DNA of 64,000 nucleotides from Halorussus halobius (GCF_004765805.1 NZ_SBIU01000006.1:1-64000); one strand, 5' to 3'. Shown: positions 34,795-43,272, counted from the first letter of the stretch. Numbers and translations: made by a program. The notes: a model not told the origin generated them from the sequence alone.

Positions 34795-35498
34795 CCCTTC
34801 GAGCGTTCGTCGAGGACGTGACCGCCGGCAGTCGGACGATTACGGTGTTCGCCCCCGAGCGCGACGAGGCGTTCGCCCGCCACTTCGAGTCCCGCGGCGT
34901 GACCGTCGAGCACGAGCGGCTCCCCGACGACGGCTCCGGTGGATTCGTCGTCGTGACCGAGGACGGGAAGTTCGTCGGTAGCGTCCCGCGCCGGGTAACC
35001 CACGAACTCGTCTCGCCGGGCGCGTCCGACCTCGAACTCGGTTCCGGCACGGACGTCCGACTCCCGATGAACCTGCTCGCCGACACCACCTTCGTCGCGT
35101 TCGACCGCCAGCAGATGCTCGCGACCAGCCGCGAAATCGAGGACCGCGCTTACCGACGCGGACGGGGGACCCTCCGGGCGGGGTTCCAGTCGCTCTCGAC
35201 TCTGGAACCCCAGCGGGATGTGTACGGCCAGCTGACCCGGGATACCGACCTCGACGTCCACCTCTACGGCGAGCACGACTGGGACCCCGGGCTCCCGGAC
35301 GCCACGGTCCACGCCCAGACGGCCGACGAGCTCGGGCGATTCTGGTTCATCGTCTTCGACGGGGGCGGCGACGACCGACAGGCGTGCGCGCTCCTCGCCG
35401 AGGAAGTGGCCGACGAGTCGGAGTCGTTCCGGGGGTTCTGGACCTACGAGCCCGGCCGGGTGGCGGAGCTCGACGCCTACCTCGCCGGGACCTACTGA
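34791..35498 (+). CDS. DICT sensory domain protein
   Basis: 235 aa. The start is GTG at 34791, overlapping the stop of the regulator gene. The sequence resembles the DICT domain found near diguanylate-cyclase and sensor proteins: LRAFVEDVTAGSRTITVFAPE, FVVVTEDGKFVGSV, then FQSLSTLEPQRDVYGQLTRD and a C-terminal FRGFWTYEPGRVAELDAYLA. DICT domains are thought to sense light or ligands. With the DUF7344-like partner it is a likely one-operon signalling pair. Confidence 0.8.
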   Translation: MTLRAFVEDVTAGSRTITVFAPERDEAFARHFESRGVTVEHERLPDDGSGGFVVVTEDGKFVGSVPRRVTHELVSPGASDLELGSGTDVRLPMNLLADTTFVAFDRQQMLATSREIEDRAYRRGRGTLRAGFQSLSTLEPQRDVYGQLTRDTDLDVHLYGEHDWDPGLPDATVHAQTADELGRFWFIVFDGGGDDRQACALLAEEVADESESFRGFWTYEPGRVAELDAYLAGTY

Positions 35499-35555
35499 GC
35501 GGTCGCGCTACCGAAAGCGACACATCGAACTGTGCCGGGCGCGGACGTGCGAGCG

Positions 35556-35957
35556 ATGGCCGACTACTCGTTCACCACCGAAGTCGACGTTCGCTTTCAG
35601 GACCTCGACGCGATGGGCCACGTCAACAACGCGGTGTACGCGACCCTCGTGGAGGAGGCCCGCGTGGCCTACTTCCGCGAGGTGCTCGACGTGCCCCTCG
35701 ACGAGTTCGGGAGCGTGCTGGCCACGCTCGAACTCGAATTCCATCGACCGATTCGCTCGACCGACCCCGTGACCGTGGCAGCGCGGGTCCCCGAACTGGG
35801 GTCGTCGTCGCTGCGGATGGACTACGAAGTCCGCGACGACGACACGGTCGCGGCCGAGGGTCACTCCGTCCAGGTGGCGGTCGACGCCGACACCGGCGAG
35901 TCCCGCTCGATTCCCGACGCGTGGCGCGAGCGAATCGCCGAGTTCGAGGGGCTGTAG
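35556..35957 (+). CDS. Acyl-CoA thioesterase (4-hydroxybenzoyl-CoA thioesterase, hotdog fold)
   Basis: 133 aa, the usual length. The motif VRFQDLDAMGHVNNAVYATL (about 11-30) contains the catalytic Asp of the 4HBT/YbgC type in the pattern D-x-D-x-x-x-H-V-N-N. It hydrolyses acyl-CoA of unknown chain length. A longer in-frame start exists upstream (35532) but the ATG at 35556 aligns with the family. Confidence 0.9.
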   Translation: MADYSFTTEVDVRFQDLDAMGHVNNAVYATLVEEARVAYFREVLDVPLDEFGSVLATLELEFHRPIRSTDPVTVAARVPELGSSSLRMDYEVRDDDTVAAEGHSVQVAVDADTGESRSIPDAWRERIAEFEGL

Positions 35958-36046
35958 GTCGGCGTTCCGCCTCGAATCAGGCCGCCGCCGGTCGCGCGAG
36001 GGCCGTCGCTGTCGAGTAGCGTCCGAAAGGAATTGTGCGTGGGTGC

Positions 36047-36060
36047 AGTCCCAAGGGACT
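36047..36060. terminator. Small hairpin downstream of tRNA-Leu
   Basis: AGTCCC-AA-GGGACT, a perfect 6-bp inverted repeat, flanked by a further TGCA…TGCA match. It lies 39 bases past the tRNA 3' end on the minus strand, with a second hairpin between. It may be a termination or processing signal. Confidence 0.4.
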
Positions 36061-36075
36061 CCACCTGCATCCTGT

Positions 36076-36092
36076 GCGCGAGTGTCTCGCGC
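36076..36092. terminator. Perfect 7-bp hairpin immediately downstream of tRNA-Leu
   Basis: GCGCGAG-TGT-CTCGCGC, a very stable stem with a 3-base loop, starting 7 bases past the tRNA discriminator base in the direction of transcription. It may act in 3' processing or termination of the tRNA transcript. Confidence 0.45.
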
Positions 36093-36098
36093 TTGCGA

Positions 36099-36183
<85 letters not shown>

Positions 36184-36363
36184 TCGCTGGGTCTGTCTCG
36201 CACTCCAAGGTAGTGGCCAACCGAATAAAAGGCCTTTCGTTTCACCTCCGGGTCGCCACGCCCTGCCACGACGACGCCAGCGCCCGCTCGTGACCGACGG
36301 CGACGGGTCGGACGTCGCGACGAGACGGCAAGGCGTATTTCGGTCCGGTCCCTATGCCCGGCC

Positions 36364-36921
36364 ATGCAGCAGTTCGTCGAGCGTAACGTCCCCGCCGTGA
36401 CCGGGCTGTTGACAGTCGTCTCGCTCGCGCTCGTGTTCGCGGCCGCGCTCCGGGTGGTGCCCCCCGGCGCGCTCCCGCGCGCTCCCGACGCCGTGCTGGC
36501 GGCGATTCCCCACGTCAACGCCGTCGTCAGCGCGGTGGCGTTCGTCGTGGTCGCGGCCTCGTGGCGCGCGATCAGGCGCGGGAACGTCGAGCGCCACCGG
36601 ACGGGGATGCTCGCGGGCGTGGGCCTGTTCGGAACCTTCCTCGCGCTGTACCTCTACCGGGTCGCACTCGTCGGCCCGTCCGAGTTCGAGGGCCCGGCGG
36701 TCGTCGAGCAGTTCGTCTACTATCCGATTCTGGCGATTCACGTCCTGCTCGCGGTTGCCTGCATCCCGCTGCTGTACTACGTCCTCCTGCTCGCGCTGAC
36801 CCGGCCCGCGTCGGAGCTCGCGGGGACTGCCCACGCGCGAATTGGCCGGATCGCGGCTCCCCTCTGGCTCACCTCGTTCGGGCTCGGCGTCGTCGTCTAC
36901 CTCCTGTTGTACGCGGTCTGA
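36364..36921 (+). CDS. DUF420 family membrane protein
   Basis: 185 aa with about five membrane helices. HVNAVVSAVAFVVVAASWRAIRRGNVERHRTGM and YYPILAIHVLLAVACIPLLYYVLL fit DUF420, whose members carry conserved His residues (here HVNAV, RHRTG and IHVLL) and are found near haem-copper oxidase or assembly genes in many microbes. It may help cytochrome oxidase assembly, but this is inference; no oxidase gene is adjacent. Confidence 0.82.
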   Translation: MQQFVERNVPAVTGLLTVVSLALVFAAALRVVPPGALPRAPDAVLAAIPHVNAVVSAVAFVVVAASWRAIRRGNVERHRTGMLAGVGLFGTFLALYLYRVALVGPSEFEGPAVVEQFVYYPILAIHVLLAVACIPLLYYVLLLALTRPASELAGTAHARIGRIAAPLWLTSFGLGVVVYLLLYAV

Positions 36922-36967
36922 GCCGCGTTCGCCGGTGCGTCACTGGGACGTCGACATGTCGGAACTC

Positions 36968-37001
36968 TCGATTAATTTCTATAAATTGTATGAGGATATA
37001 A
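36968..37001. promoter_or_regulatory. AT-rich island with promoter character, target uncertain
   Basis: CTCGATTAATTTCTATAAATTGTATGAGGATATAATG is far more AT-rich than its surroundings and includes ATAAATT and ATATAAT. In the plus direction it leads to about 180 bases that hold no convincing ORF before the end of the minus-strand gene at 37180. It may drive a small RNA or a short peptide, or be a leftover. Confidence 0.35.
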
Positions 37002-37179
37002 TGTCTGGGGGGAGTATCGGCGGCCGTATGACCCGGTGGTCCAGTGGTTGCAGTCGACGAAGCGTCCTCGTCGATCGCTGCTCGCGGAACGTGCGCCCGC
37101 CGTCGGAGTCGGGGCTGGGAGTCATGCGCCGGACTCACGACCTGCCGAGCAGTACCGGTTTCGCCCGCGAGCAGGGGAA

Positions 37180-37566
37180 TCAGGACTGCCCTTCGTGGTC
37201 GGCGTCGCCCACCGACTCGCCGCTCTCGACGTCGATGCGGTACACCTCGGGGTCGTCCTCGTCGTCGGCGTCGGGGCCGCGCTCGCCGCCGAGGAGCTTC
37301 GACCGGAGGTCCTCGGCGACCGACTGGACCTGGTCGCGGACCGTCTCGACCTCCCGCTCGAACTCCTCGACCGTGCGCTCGACGTAGAACACCCGCTCGG
37401 ACGGGATGCGCCGCACGCGGTCGCGGCCCTGCTCGTCCTCGCCGGTCCGGAGCATCCAGTGGTCCTGAAAGTACGCGACGTGTTCGTTCTCGACGTTTTC
37501 CTCGACCGTCTCGCCGTCGGGGCCCTCGTACGCGATTGTGGCCTCCCCGAGGTCCTGTTCGACCAT
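37180..37566 (-). CDS. Hypothetical haloarchaeal protein
   Basis: 128 aa, acidic. The N-terminal half (EATIAYEGPDGETVEENVENEH, then RIPSERVFYVERT) looks like a small beta domain. The middle (VEEFEREVETVRDQVQSVAEDLRSKLL) is a coiled coil, and the C-terminus is acidic and disordered. No function recognised. The opposite strand carries long frames that are codon-bias shadows. Confidence 0.72.
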   Translation of the reverse strand: MVEQDLGEATIAYEGPDGETVEENVENEHVAYFQDHWMLRTGEDEQGRDRVRRIPSERVFYVERTVEEFEREVETVRDQVQSVAEDLRSKLLGGERGPDADDEDDPEVYRIDVESGESVGDADHEGQS

Positions 37567-37660
37567 ACCGAGGGGTCGGCGTCGAGACGGGTAGCGTCTG
37601 TGGCCGGTGGCTGGCGGCGTTCCGACTAGCCGGGAGAACCGCGACTGTGATTTCGAACGC

Positions 37661-37867
37661 TCTCGGTGTGGTCGCGGTGGTGTACGGTCGCGGTGCTATG
37701 CGGTCGCGGTACGGTGGGGTCGCTCATTTGTCGAGGCTGAAGCTAGCTTCCGGACGGCCGCTTCGTTTGCTTCGAGCGTATTCACGCTAGCTACTGCCTC
37801 TTCCGGTGAGTGACCGCACCGCACGGGCTCGGGTGCGACCACTCGCGGGTCGCACCAGCGCGCGCCG
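37661..37867. repeat. CTAGCT palindromic element, copy E
   Basis: The left arm has GGTGTACGGTCGCGGTGCTATGCGG units and ends TGTCGAGGCTGAAGCTAGCTTC (37729-37750). The right arm begins ACGCTAGCTACTGCCTCTTCC (37784), continues GAGTGACCGCACCGCACGG, and ends in GGTCGCACCAGCGCGCGCCG (about 37848-37867). The loop is about 33 bases. The rest of the spacer up to purF (37868-38062) shows no gene. Confidence 0.75.
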
Positions 37868-38062
37868 AAACCGCGGAGGACTCGCAACACTGCGACTCGC
37901 AGCCGAATCCCGGAACGACGAACCGCGGACGAACTCCGCATCACGCACGCCGGAGCGCTCACTTCATGGGTCCGCAGTCGCGCCGAGGTCGTCGTTGACC
38001 GACCCACTCGCGGGACGGGCGTGTGACGGCGAACACTGCGGGTGGAGAAGCGAAACGGGCCG

Positions 38063-39616
38063 CTACAGCTCGGGTCTGACGTTGTCGGCGTGGGCGGGCG
38101 TCATCGACTCGCCCTCGACGTCGTAGGGGTACTCGCCCGTGACACAGCCCATACAGAGGTCGGCGCTGTCCTCGCCGAGCGCGTCGGCGACCGCCTCGGG
38201 CGAGAGGTACGCCAGGCTGTCGGCCCCGACCTCCTCCCGAATCTCGTCGGTCGAGCGGCCGGCCGCGATCAGCTCCTCGCGGGTCGCCATGTCGATGCCC
38301 ATGTAACAGGGCGCACCGATGGGCGGCGCGCCGATGCGGACGTGGACCTCCTCGGCCCCCGCGTCACGCAGGAGTTCGACCAGTTGGGTCGAGGTGGTCC
38401 CGCGCACGATGGAGTCGTCGATGAGCGTGACGGTCCGGCCCTCGACGGTCGACCTGATGGGATTGAGTTTGAGCCGGACCGCGCGCTCGCGCTCGTCCTG
38501 CGTGGGCATGATGAACGTCCGACCGACGTACCGGTTTTTCATCAGGCCTTCCGCGAACTCGACGTTCGCGCCCTGCTCTTGGGCCTCCTCGGCGTACCCC
38601 GAGGCGAACGCCCGGCCGGAGTCGGGAACCGGCATCACTACGTCGGTGTCGATGCCGCTCTCGGTCCAGAGCTTCCGGCCGAGGTCCCGTCGGACCTCGT
38701 AGACCAGATTCCCGTCGACCACGCTGTCGGGGCGGGCGAAGTAGACGTGCTCGAAAAAGCAGTGGGCGGTGTGTTCGCGCTCGAACAGTTGGTACGCGTC
38801 GAACCCTTCGCCGCCGGGGTTCAGGACCACGAGTTCGCCCGGTCGCACGTCCCGGACGAGGTCGCCCCCGAGCGTGTCGATGGCGGCCGACTCGCTGGCG
38901 AGGACGTAGCCGTCGTCGAGTTCACCGATGCAGAGCGGGCGATTGCCCTCCGGGTCGCGCACGCCAAGCACGGTGTCGTCGTGGGTGATGGTCAGCGAGT
39001 ACGAGCCGTGGATGCGACCCATCGTGCGCTTGACCGCGCGCACGAGGTCGGCTTCCAGCAGGTTGCGCGCGAGGTCGTGGGCGATGACCTCGGTGTCGCC
39101 GTCGGAGGTGAACGCGTGACCCTCGGCCGCGAGTTCGTCGCGCACCTCGTCGGCGTTGACGAGGTTGCCGTTGTGGCTCAGCCCGAGCGCGCCGCTCCGG
39201 AACGACACCGTGAACGGTTGGGCGCAGGACTTGTCGACGCTCCCGGCGGTCGGATAGCGGACGTGGCCGATGCCCGCGCTCCCGCGCAGGTCCTCGAGGT
39301 CGTCCTCGTCGAACGCGTCGCCGACCAGTCCCATCTCGACGTGGTCGTGTTGCTGGAACCCGTCGTGAGTGACGATGCCCGCCGACTCCTGGCCCCGATG
39401 CTGGAGCGCGTACAGCGAGTAGTAGATCGGACGCGCGGCGTCCCGGTCCGCGAGCGAGAGTCCGACGACCCCGCACTTCTCGGTCGGACCGCCGGTTCCG
39501 CCCCCGGCGGCCTCACCGCCGTCGGCGGGGGTCCCTCCCCCGGTCGGCGTCTCGGACGAACTCGAACGGGCGCTCTCGGTCGAACCGCTTCGGGCCGCGT
39601 CCCGGCCGTCTGGCAT
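38063..39616 (-). CDS. purF: Amidophosphoribosyltransferase
   Basis: 517 aa. First committed step of purine synthesis (PRPP plus glutamine to phosphoribosylamine). It has a class II glutaminase domain with the nucleophile Cys48 in EKCGVVGL, then YALQHRGQESAGI. A PRTase domain follows with the PRPP loop VTLIDDSIVRGTTSTQLVEL (about 400). A Gly/Ser/Thr-rich leader of 47 residues precedes Cys48 and must be removed to free the catalytic amine; it is longer than in most PurF proteins. The start at 39616 is supported by a GTTTTTACTACC box about 20-30 bases upstream. Confidence 0.94.
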   Translation of the reverse strand: MPDGRDAARSGSTESARSSSSETPTGGGTPADGGEAAGGGTGGPTEKCGVVGLSLADRDAARPIYYSLYALQHRGQESAGIVTHDGFQQHDHVEMGLVGDAFDEDDLEDLRGSAGIGHVRYPTAGSVDKSCAQPFTVSFRSGALGLSHNGNLVNADEVRDELAAEGHAFTSDGDTEVIAHDLARNLLEADLVRAVKRTMGRIHGSYSLTITHDDTVLGVRDPEGNRPLCIGELDDGYVLASESAAIDTLGGDLVRDVRPGELVVLNPGGEGFDAYQLFEREHTAHCFFEHVYFARPDSVVDGNLVYEVRRDLGRKLWTESGIDTDVVMPVPDSGRAFASGYAEEAQEQGANVEFAEGLMKNRYVGRTFIMPTQDERERAVRLKLNPIRSTVEGRTVTLIDDSIVRGTTSTQLVELLRDAGAEEVHVRIGAPPIGAPCYMGIDMATREELIAAGRSTDEIREEVGADSLAYLSPEAVADALGEDSADLCMGCVTGEYPYDVEGESMTPAHADNVRPEL

Positions 39617-39824
39617 GGGAAGGGATAGGGCGCGCCCGGTAGTAAAAACCCTCGCTATCGTGCCGAATTCCCGAGCCGATAGCGGAGAAGTATGCAAGGA
39701 AGTGTATAGGTACGTCGGCGTCCCGCGAGTCCGCACCGCGCCTCGGTTCGACTCGACGGTCGACGTACCGGCCGCTATCGAACGGAACCGAGAGAGAAAG
39801 AACCGCCGCCGGAACTCGCCGGGA

Positions 39825-39998
39825 CTACTCGTCGGCCTTGCTCTGCCACTCGTAGTCGCGGCGCTTGCTCGACTTGCCGAACCCGCAGTTCGAACACTGC
39901 TTTTTCCTGCTGTGGTAGGACTTTTCGCCGCAGCGACGACACTTGACGTGGGTCGTCTTGTTCTTCTTCCCCTGGCTCGGGGTTCCTGCTCCAGTCAT
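39825..39998 (-). CDS. rpl37e: 50S ribosomal protein L37e
   Basis: 57 aa, too short for many gene finders. Very basic, with a four-Cys zinc ribbon: [20 protein letters not shown], then [19 protein letters not shown]. This is the archaeal/eukaryotic large-subunit protein L37e. The ATG overlaps the stop of the LSm gene upstream, so the two are co-transcribed, an arrangement widely conserved in archaea. Confidence 0.96.
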   Translation of the reverse strand: MTGAGTPSQGKKNKTTHVKCRRCGEKSYHSRKKQCSNCGFGKSSKRRDYEWQSKADE

Positions 39999-40186
39999 GG
40001 GTTGATAGAGACGAGGTTGTCGCCGCGTATAATGGTTGTGTCTTCGTCCCCGGCGTCCTCCAGCACGAGGTTCATGTGCTGGTCGTAGCCAGTGAGCGTG
40101 CCCTCGAACTCCTCACCGCCTTTCAACTTGACTGTTACCTCCTCGTCGAGGGAGGCTTCCAGCACGTCGAGCGGTCGTCCACTCAT
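39995..40186 (-). CDS. Sm-like (LSm) RNA-binding protein
   Basis: 63 aa. Sm fold: [21 protein letters not shown] (Sm1) with the [13 protein letters not shown] strand and [10 protein letters not shown] (Sm2, the RG-D/N motif that binds uridine-rich RNA). It forms a heptameric ring in archaea. First gene of the lsm-rpl37e operon. A TATA-like TTTAAG lies at 40211-40216, 25 bases before the ATG. Confidence 0.95.
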   Translation of the reverse strand: MSGRPLDVLEASLDEEVTVKLKGGEEFEGTLTGYDQHMNLVLEDAGDEDTTIIRGDNLVSINP

Positions 40187-40210
40187 ACCATTAGCGCCAC
40201 CCGTCGAACT

Positions 40211-40216
40211 CTTAAA
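40211..40216 (-). promoter_or_regulatory. TATA-like box of the lsm-rpl37e operon
   Basis: On the minus strand GTTTAAGA lies about 25 bases before the LSm ATG, consistent with a leaderless transcript. Confidence 0.5.
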
Positions 40217-40301
40217 CGTACCGGAAACGGCTCTAACCTGAAAGTTTCAGAATCGGTATGGCGAATGGAACGGGCGACGTCGGTCTCGCCGGCGGGCGGA
40301 C

Positions 40302-41249
40302 TCACTTCCGGTCGAGCCGCGAGAGGCCGTGCCAGATGGCGTCGACCAGCCGCTGCTCGCCGTCGCCCGCCGCGTCGTTCCACCCGCGAGCGAGCGCGTC
40401 CTCGACGACCGCGAGGTCGTGGTTCTCGAAGTTGTTCATCCCGCAGAAGGCATCGAGCGCGTCCCGCTCTGCCTCGCCGAAGCTCCGCGACGGCTCGCCC
40501 GCGTCGAATCCCGACTCCCCGAGCGCCTCGGCCACTGCCCGGGCCGTCTCGCCCGACAGCTCGCGGACCTCCTCGGGGTCCTCGCGTTCGAGCAGGGTGA
40601 CGTCGTACAGTTTGAACACGCGTTCGAGTTCGTCGATGGGCGCGTCGTGGTCGTCGACCCGCACGTCTATCCAGCGGTCGTTGCGCCCGTCGTACCCGCC
40701 CTCGGGCTTGACGACGTAGAGGGCCGCACCCTGCTCGCCGCGCCTGTCGCCGCCGGCCTCGTTGCCCGCGTGGAGCGCCGCGAGCAGCTTCTCGGGGAGG
40801 CCGTCCTCGGTGGACTCGTACGCGGCCGCCATCGCGTCGAGCGTGTCGGCGTTCTCCAAGATGTTGCCCTGCACGGTGTAGGTGTCGCCCTGCCGGTCGC
40901 CGGCGTGCTCGAAGCACTCCGCGCCCGTGAAAGCGGCGACCGAGCCGTCCTGCCCGACGACGCCGACCTGCCGCTGGGCCGACTCGGGGTCGTCCTCGGT
41001 CAGTCGCTCGACGACCGCCTCGGCCGACTCGCCCGCTCGGAGCAGGTCGAGTCCCTCGGGCCCGTAGGCGACGTTGGCGAAGCTCTGGGTGGCGACGGCC
41101 CCGGCGTCGGCGCTGGCGAACGGCACCACGGAGCCGACGCTGACGAACTTCGACTGGACCGCGACGCCGACCGCGTCGGTCTCGGGGTCGCGCGCGACGA
41201 TGGAGAACGTGGACGGTCGGGGCGGGGTCGCGGAATCTGACCCTGTCAT
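40302..41249 (-). CDS. DUF1028 family protein (Ntn-hydrolase-like)
   Basis: 315 aa. The N-terminal STFSIVARDPETDAVGVAVQSKFVSVGSVVPFA and AVATQSFANVAYGPEGLDLL are typical of DUF1028, a family with an Ntn-hydrolase-like fold. Further conserved parts are TYTVQGNILENADTLDAM and GGDRRGEQGAALYVVKPEGG. The C-terminal about 100 residues (from about 215) form a separate peptidoglycan-binding-like or helical domain (DALDAFCGMNNFENHDLAVV). Enzymatic role unknown. The start at 41249 places the conserved segment at residue 13. Confidence 0.85.
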   Translation of the reverse strand: MTGSDSATPPRPSTFSIVARDPETDAVGVAVQSKFVSVGSVVPFASADAGAVATQSFANVAYGPEGLDLLRAGESAEAVVERLTEDDPESAQRQVGVVGQDGSVAAFTGAECFEHAGDRQGDTYTVQGNILENADTLDAMAAAYESTEDGLPEKLLAALHAGNEAGGDRRGEQGAALYVVKPEGGYDGRNDRWIDVRVDDHDAPIDELERVFKLYDVTLLEREDPEEVRELSGETARAVAEALGESGFDAGEPSRSFGEAERDALDAFCGMNNFENHDLAVVEDALARGWNDAAGDGEQRLVDAIWHGLSRLDRK

Positions 41250-41295
41250 GCGCGGTAGCTCGTCCGCGAGGCCGAAAAGGGTTGGTCCGACGGAA

Positions 41296-41919
41296 TCAGT
41301 TTCCGGTTCCACGCCCGGCGGTCCCCGGTTCGGGCGCGTCGTCCGCGTCGCCCTCGCTCGCCGCGTCCGTTCGCTTGCGCGCGGTCAGGGGCTGGCGCGA
41401 GACCAGTTCGCAGTCGAACTCGGGATGCTCCGCGAAGTGGCGGACCAGCATGTGGCGTCGCCCGCCGGTCAGCCCCGGCCGCTCGACGTCTGCGGCCGTG
41501 AACTCCGTCGGAAGCTCGGCGTAGAGTCGGCCGAGCGCGGCGCGGCTCTCGAACACCTTCCGGTGGCCCGACGAGTCGGCACGTCGGCGCTCGACGACGT
41601 AGCTGCCGTCCTCGCGGCGGCTGGCGACGGTTCGGACGAACTCGCGGCGCTCGGTCAGCGCGTCGCCGAGCGCCGAGCGCAACCGGTCGGCCTCGGCTCT
41701 GGTGAGTTCGTGGGTCTCGCCGGCGACCGTGACCGCGAACGTCTCGTCGGCCGGGGAGCGATTCGACTCGGCAGGGGTCGATTCGGACCGGTCCGCGTCG
41801 GCGCGGGCGCTACGCTCGGCGGAGAATTTCTCGACCAGCCGCCCCGCGGCGACTTCCTCTATCCTCGGACGCCTCGGTTGAGAGGCCGTGGCTCGACATA
41901 GCGTGCGACCGTAGTGCAA
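41296..41919 (-). CDS. Hypothetical haloarchaeal protein
   Basis: 207 aa, with no membrane segment. The conserved-looking core is about residues 60-185 (FAVTVAGETHELTRAEADRL … VFESRAALGRLYAELPTEFT … RHMLVRHFAEHPEFDCELVS). The first 58 and last 22 residues are low complexity. I do not recognise a function. It is divergent from the 41985 gene. Confidence 0.65.
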   Translation of the reverse strand: MHYGRTLCRATASQPRRPRIEEVAAGRLVEKFSAERSARADADRSESTPAESNRSPADETFAVTVAGETHELTRAEADRLRSALGDALTERREFVRTVASRREDGSYVVERRRADSSGHRKVFESRAALGRLYAELPTEFTAADVERPGLTGGRRHMLVRHFAEHPEFDCELVSRQPLTARKRTDAASEGDADDAPEPGTAGRGTGN

Positions 41920-41984
41920 GCGGGTTGATAAACGTGGGGGTCGGAACCGACAGCTTCGACTGGGGGCGGGTCGAACGCCCGACC

Positions 41985-42254
41985 ATGACCCGAGGCGAGG
42001 CGAGCGACGGCGAGGTCACCGCCGAATACACCGAGACCGACGACGAGCGCGTGCTGGCGTTCGAACGCGACGGCGCGACCGTCGTGGTCGCCCAGAATCG
42101 CGAGGGCTACGCCATGCTGAAGGTCCGGGCGGGCGGCGACGAACGCGAACGCTACTACGGCTTCGACATGGCCCTCGACCACGCGGCGGAACTGCTCGGC
42201 GTCTCCCCGCGCGACCTTCCGGTCCCCGAACCCGCCGAGGACATGGGGATGTAG
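41985..42254 (+). CDS. Small hypothetical haloarchaeal protein
   Basis: 89 aa, acidic, probably a compact beta fold: VLAFERDGATVVVAQNREGY, then ERERYYGFDMALDHAAELLG and a PRDLPVPEPAEDMGM tail. It looks like a conserved haloarchaeal family of unknown function. The ATG at 41985 is preferred because the sequence upstream to 41925 is the promoter region (TTGATAAACG at about 41931). Confidence 0.75.
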   Translation: MTRGEASDGEVTAEYTETDDERVLAFERDGATVVVAQNREGYAMLKVRAGGDERERYYGFDMALDHAAELLGVSPRDLPVPEPAEDMGM

Positions 42255-42484
42255 CCCGAGTCCTCCGGCTGGTCCTCACGCCCGGACGGTCTCCGTTGTC
42301 CAGTCTCCCGGAACCGGCCGCACTCGCTCTATCGAAAAGACACTTGCCGGAACGCGCCGTCGCGTTCGAGCGATAGGGCCGTCGACCGCGCGCCGCTCTG
42401 GGAACCGATTCGGCGCGCGTTCGCCGCCACACGGGGTCGGAGCCGGACGCAACATCTATCCGGCGGGCGGCCCCAGACACCTCC

Positions 42485-42694
42485 ATGACCGAGTACACTA
42501 CCGTCTCGATTCCCAAGGACCTCGCGACGCGCGTGGACGAGACCATCGAGGGAACCAGCTTCTCCAGTACCAGCGACCTCGTGCGATTCCTGCTCCGGAG
42601 CATCGTCATCCAGCACCAGAAGGAGGGCAAGCTCACGGAGGCGGAGTTCGAGGAGATAACCGGCCAGCTCCGGGAACTCGGCTACCTGGAGTAG
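42485..42694 (+). CDS. Ribbon-helix-helix DNA-binding protein (CopG/MetJ-like)
   Basis: 69 aa. TEYTTVSIPKDLATRVDETI gives the N-terminal beta strand and first helix of a ribbon-helix-helix dimer; SSTSDLVRFLLRSIVIQHQK is the second helix. It probably acts as a small repressor. It is a stand-alone gene; no toxin-like partner is adjacent. It converges on the 42698 gene. Confidence 0.85.
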   Translation: MTEYTTVSIPKDLATRVDETIEGTSFSSTSDLVRFLLRSIVIQHQKEGKLTEAEFEEITGQLRELGYLE

Positions 42695-42697
42695 CAG

Positions 42698-43231
42698 TCA
42701 GGCCAGCGACTCCGGCGGGGGTGCGGCGTCGACGAGTTCCAGCGGGCGCTTGCGGCCCGACCGGTCGAACGCCGCCAGCGACGACGCCTCCCAGGGCGGC
42801 ACCGCGACCAGAATCGTCTCGTGGAGGTCGTCGGTCTTGGCCACTTCGAGGGTTCCCCGCGGGTGTGAGACGAATCGACCTTGCGTCTGTCCGGCGGGGA
42901 CCGAGAGGTCCACGCCGAAGACCGCGGTGAGCGACCGTCCGGTCTCGGGCGGATAGAAGTGCGTGAACACGGGGGCGTCGGCCGGTGCGGCCACGTCGCC
43001 GTCGAGGTCGCTGGCGGGCGTCACCGCCAGCGAAATCGTGAGGTCGTCGGGTTCGGCCTCGGCCGCGAGCGCCAACAGCGCGTCGACCAGACCCCGTGTC
43101 GCGTAGACCACGCGTCGGCTTGGTCGCCCGAGCGTAAAACGATACTGCCTCGCGGGACTCGCCGGCCGGCCCGTGGCCCCGGGCGAACGTTTTTCCGGGC
43201 GAATCCCGTCCGCCAGACTAGAGTCAGACAT
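42698..43231 (-). CDS. Hypothetical haloarchaeal protein
   Basis: 177 aa. Predominantly beta: QYRFTLGRPSRRVVYATRGL, LTISLAVTPASDLDG, FTHFYPPETGRSLTAVFGVD and LHETILVAVPPWEASSLAAF. I do not recognise the family. It is divergent from the 44-aa peptide gene at 43292 and shares with it the very AT-rich spacer with a perfect palindrome at 43256. Confidence 0.72.
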   Translation of the reverse strand: MSDSSLADGIRPEKRSPGATGRPASPARQYRFTLGRPSRRVVYATRGLVDALLALAAEAEPDDLTISLAVTPASDLDGDVAAPADAPVFTHFYPPETGRSLTAVFGVDLSVPAGQTQGRFVSHPRGTLEVAKTDDLHETILVAVPPWEASSLAAFDRSGRKRPLELVDAAPPPESLA

Positions 43232-43255
43232 GTTCGTGTGGGGAAATTTATAGAA

Positions 43256-43272
43256 TATTTTATAATAAAATA
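43256..43272. promoter_or_regulatory. Perfect 17-bp AT palindrome in a divergent promoter
   Basis: TATTTTAT-A-ATAAAATA sits in the 60-base spacer between the divergent starts at 43231 and 43292. The spacer is AT-rich throughout (GGGGAAATTTATAGAATATT … TAGCTATTATCG). It can serve both genes as a TATA region or operator. Confidence 0.65.

Noticed and set aside
37029..37060. Possible tRNA starting GACCCGGTGGTCCAGTGG
   Set aside because: No anticodon arm, T arm or pairing acceptor strand follows within a reasonable distance, with or without an intron.
36842..37387. Open frame of 181 codons in the plus direction starting in the DUF420 gene, with an internal ATG at 37001
   Set aside because: It overlaps the well-supported minus-strand gene at 37180 and has Ser/Arg-rich shadow composition.
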